A program made the translations under genes and the position numbers. The notes under the pieces were generated by a model. It was not told the origin of the DNA. It did no database searches and worked only from the letters and a program-made list of their open reading frames with translations. A stretch of DNA of 64,000 bases from positions 82,738-146,737 of the forward strand of contig NZ_JAMTCQ010000016.1 of the NCBI RefSeq assembly GCF_024171895.1, given 5' to 3'. This DNA is from Prauserella halophila. GTDB lineage: Bacteria > Actinomycetota > Actinomycetes > Mycobacteriales > Pseudonocardiaceae. Every line of letters starts with the position of its first letter. Positions within the stretch are counted from its first letter, which is position 1. Shown piece by piece: positions 62,567 through 64,000 of the stretch.

Positions 62567-63793
62567 ATGAAGCGGATCGTTCTCGGGGTCGGCGGTGGCA
62601 TCGCGGCCTACAAGGCGTGCGAGGTGCTGCGCGGGCTGACCGAAGCCGGTCACGACGTCCGGGTCGTGCCCACCGACGCCGCCCTCAACTTCGTCGGGGC
62701 GGCGACGTTCGAGGCGTTGTCGGGGCATCCGGTGCACACCGGTGTGTTCACCGCCGTGCCCGAGGTGCAGCACGTGCGCATCGGGCAGGAGGCGGACCTG
62801 GTCGTGGTGGTGCCCGCCACCGCGGACCTGCTCGCGCGCGCCGCTCACGGCCTCGCCGACGACCTGCTCACCGGCACGCTGCTCACCGCTCGCTGTCCGG
62901 TCGCGTTCTTCCCCGCGATGCACACCGAGATGTGGGAGCACCCGGCGACCCGCGACAACGTCGCGACCCTCCGCTCCCGCGGTGCCGTCGTCGCCGAACC
63001 CGCCGCGGGCAGGCTCACCGGTGTCGACAGCGGCAAGGGCCGCCTCGCCGATCCGCGCGAGATCGTCGACGTCGCACGGCTGCTGCTGGCCCGTGGTGAT
63101 GCGCTGCCGCGGGACCTCGAAGGCCGCCACGTGGTCGTCTCGGCGGGCGGCACGCGCGAACCCCTCGACCCGGTGCGGCACCTCGGTAACCGTTCCTCCG
63201 GCAAGCAGGGCTACGCCCTGGCCCGCGTGGCGGCCCAGCGGGGCGCGCGGGTGACGCTCGTGTCCGCCCACACCGACGCGCTGCCGGAACCGGCGGGCGC
63301 GGACCTGGTCCCCGTCTCGACCGCGGCGCAGCTGGGGGAGGCCGTCGATGTGGCGGCCGCCGACGCCGACGTCGTCGTGATGGCCGCCGCCGTGGCCGAC
63401 TTCCGCCCCGCAGGGACCACCGGACACAAGATCAAGAAGAGTGACGACGACGCCGATCCGGTCCTCGAGCTCGACCGCAACCGCGACGTGCTCGCCGGGC
63501 TCGTGGCGCGGCGCTCTCCTGGACAGATCGTCGTCGGGTTCGCCGCGGAGACCGGTGACGCCGCGGGCAGCGTGCTCGAGCACGCGCGCGCCAAGCTCGC
63601 GCGTAAGGGTTGCGATCTGCTGGTCGTCAACGCCGTCGGCGAGGGCGGTGCCTTCGACGCCGACGACAACACGGGATGGCTGCTCGCCTCGGACGGGGCC
63701 GAGGACCGCATTCCGCTCGGCGCGAAGTCCGAGCTCGCCGCGACGGTCTGGGACACGGCCACGCGACTGCTGGGCGGCGCCCCCGGCAGCTGA
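62567..63793 (+). CDS. coaBC: bifunctional phosphopantothenoylcysteine decarboxylase / phosphopantothenate-cysteine ligase
   Basis: A 408-residue coenzyme A enzyme. The N-terminal FMN-binding CoaC part begins VLGVGGGIAAYKACEVLRGL and has PAMHTEMWEHPATRDNV. The C-terminal CoaB part has VSAGGTREPLDPVRHLGNRSSGKQG-type start (about 190-215), AAAVADFRP and KIKK, and the CTP-binding end GCDLLVVNAVGEGGAF. The order gmk-rpoZ-coaBC-metK is conserved. ATG 62567 has no strong ribosome site. Confidence 0.96.
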   Translation: MKRIVLGVGGGIAAYKACEVLRGLTEAGHDVRVVPTDAALNFVGAATFEALSGHPVHTGVFTAVPEVQHVRIGQEADLVVVVPATADLLARAAHGLADDLLTGTLLTARCPVAFFPAMHTEMWEHPATRDNVATLRSRGAVVAEPAAGRLTGVDSGKGRLADPREIVDVARLLLARGDALPRDLEGRHVVVSAGGTREPLDPVRHLGNRSSGKQGYALARVAAQRGARVTLVSAHTDALPEPAGADLVPVSTAAQLGEAVDVAAADADVVVMAAAVADFRPAGTTGHKIKKSDDDADPVLELDRNRDVLAGLVARRSPGQIVVGFAAETGDAAGSVLEHARAKLARKGCDLLVVNAVGEGGAFDADDNTGWLLASDGAEDRIPLGAKSELAATVWDTATRLLGGAPGS

Positions 63794-63811
63794 CCAGTGC
63801 TGCCGGGGCGC
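63777..63811 (+). terminator. hairpin spanning the coaBC stop codon
   Basis: GCGCCCCCGGCAGC and GCTGCCGGGGCGC pair with a single bulged C, and the loop contains the coaBC stop codon. It would separate coaBC from metK transcription. Confidence 0.6.
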
Positions 63812-63891
63812 GTCCCAGATACCGGGACATGCACCGATGCCGCCGATAGGGTGAGTCCGTTCCCCGTCGTCGAGAGGTGAGGTGCACCCGG

Positions 63892-64000
63892 TGGCCACCG
63901 CGCAGGGCAGGTTGTTCACGAGTGAGTCGGTGACCGAGGGTCACCCGGACAAGATGTGTGACGCGATTAGCGACACGATTCTGGATGCGATGTTGGCGCA
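63892..64000 (+). CDS. metK: S-adenosylmethionine synthetase, N-terminal fragment
   Basis: The first ~36 residues, running off the window end: [21 protein letters not shown], then [14 protein letters not shown], the invariant N-terminus of MetK with its ATP-site His in GHPDK. It makes SAM from methionine and ATP. GTG 63892 is the likely start; the purine-rich AGAGGTGAGG upstream could also serve the in-frame GTG at 63883. Codons such as att and ttg are used more freely than in neighbouring genes. No SAM riboswitch is seen in the 98 bp upstream. Confidence 0.95.

Noticed and set aside
63794..63891. Possible SAM riboswitch before metK
   Set aside because: The spacer is under 100 bp, partly occupied by the coaBC terminator, and lacks conserved SAM aptamer features.

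Overview
The window is chromosomal DNA from a high-GC Gram-positive bacterium. Gene order and content point to a filamentous actinomycete of the Pseudonocardiales type. Shared actinobacterial blocks include pdxT-yebC-ruvCAB-yajC-secDF-apt-relA, alaS-ruvX-mltG-aroE, aroC-aroK-aroB-aroQ-pepQ-efp-nusB, bldD next to pyrR-pyrB-pyrC-carA-carB-pyrF, and mihF-gmk-rpoZ-coaBC-metK. Many start codons are GTG, and many gene pairs overlap by 4 bp (ATGA or GTGA). A BldD orthologue, a DasR-type operator and an AzlCD pair fit a developing soil actinomycete. Family or genus is inference.

Layout. 1-407: start of an EF-G-like GTPase, reading out of the window on the minus strand. 594-1511: pdxS. 1512-4200: an accessory and decaying stretch. 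A 1.6-kb insertion bracketed by two identical 39-bp copies of the pdxS 3' end carries a GIY-YIG family gene and a broken small gene. It is followed by a frameshifted AhpD/CMD-like gene and the 3' remnant of a VapC toxin gene. 4201-6021: XRE-cupin regulator divergent from azlCD. 6250-8352: pdxT, yebC and a DUF4262 gene. 8421-10811: ruvCAB behind a LexA-like box. 10942-17853: yajC, secD, secF, apt and relA/rsh. 17884-22936: crotonase, secreted or anchored cyclophilin, metallo-hydrolase, unknown membrane protein and YibE/F transporter. 23318-29148: aspS, APH-like kinase, rarA and two small envelope proteins. 29369-35572: alaS-ruvX-mltG-aroE, all overlapping.

35744-41467 is an accessory block with a secreted EEP-family hydrolase, a 2-hydroxyacid dehydrogenase, a serine hydrolase, and a split glucose/GlcNAc-type PTS (IIC on one strand, IIB-IIA on the other) around a DasR operator. 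41662-50890: A24 prepilin peptidase, aroC-K-B-Q, a GH43-like lipoprotein, B-4DMT membrane protein, pepQ, efp and nusB. 51171-60639: bldD, divergent from the pyrimidine operon, whose leader carries a PyrR-binding RNA loop. 61023-64000: mihF, gmk, rpoZ, coaBC and the first codons of metK.

Functionally the window covers PLP synthesis, Holliday-junction processing, protein export, stringent response, tRNA charging, cell-wall glycan cleavage, the shikimate pathway, translation and transcription factors, de novo UMP synthesis and CoA/SAM synthesis. The least ordinary features are the pdxS-3'-end insertion, the pseudogene cluster beside it, the DasR-controlled split PTS, the c-di-GMP signature in BldD, and numerous short tandem repeats both in spacers and inside protein tails. 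No rRNA, tRNA, CRISPR array or complete insertion sequence was seen.
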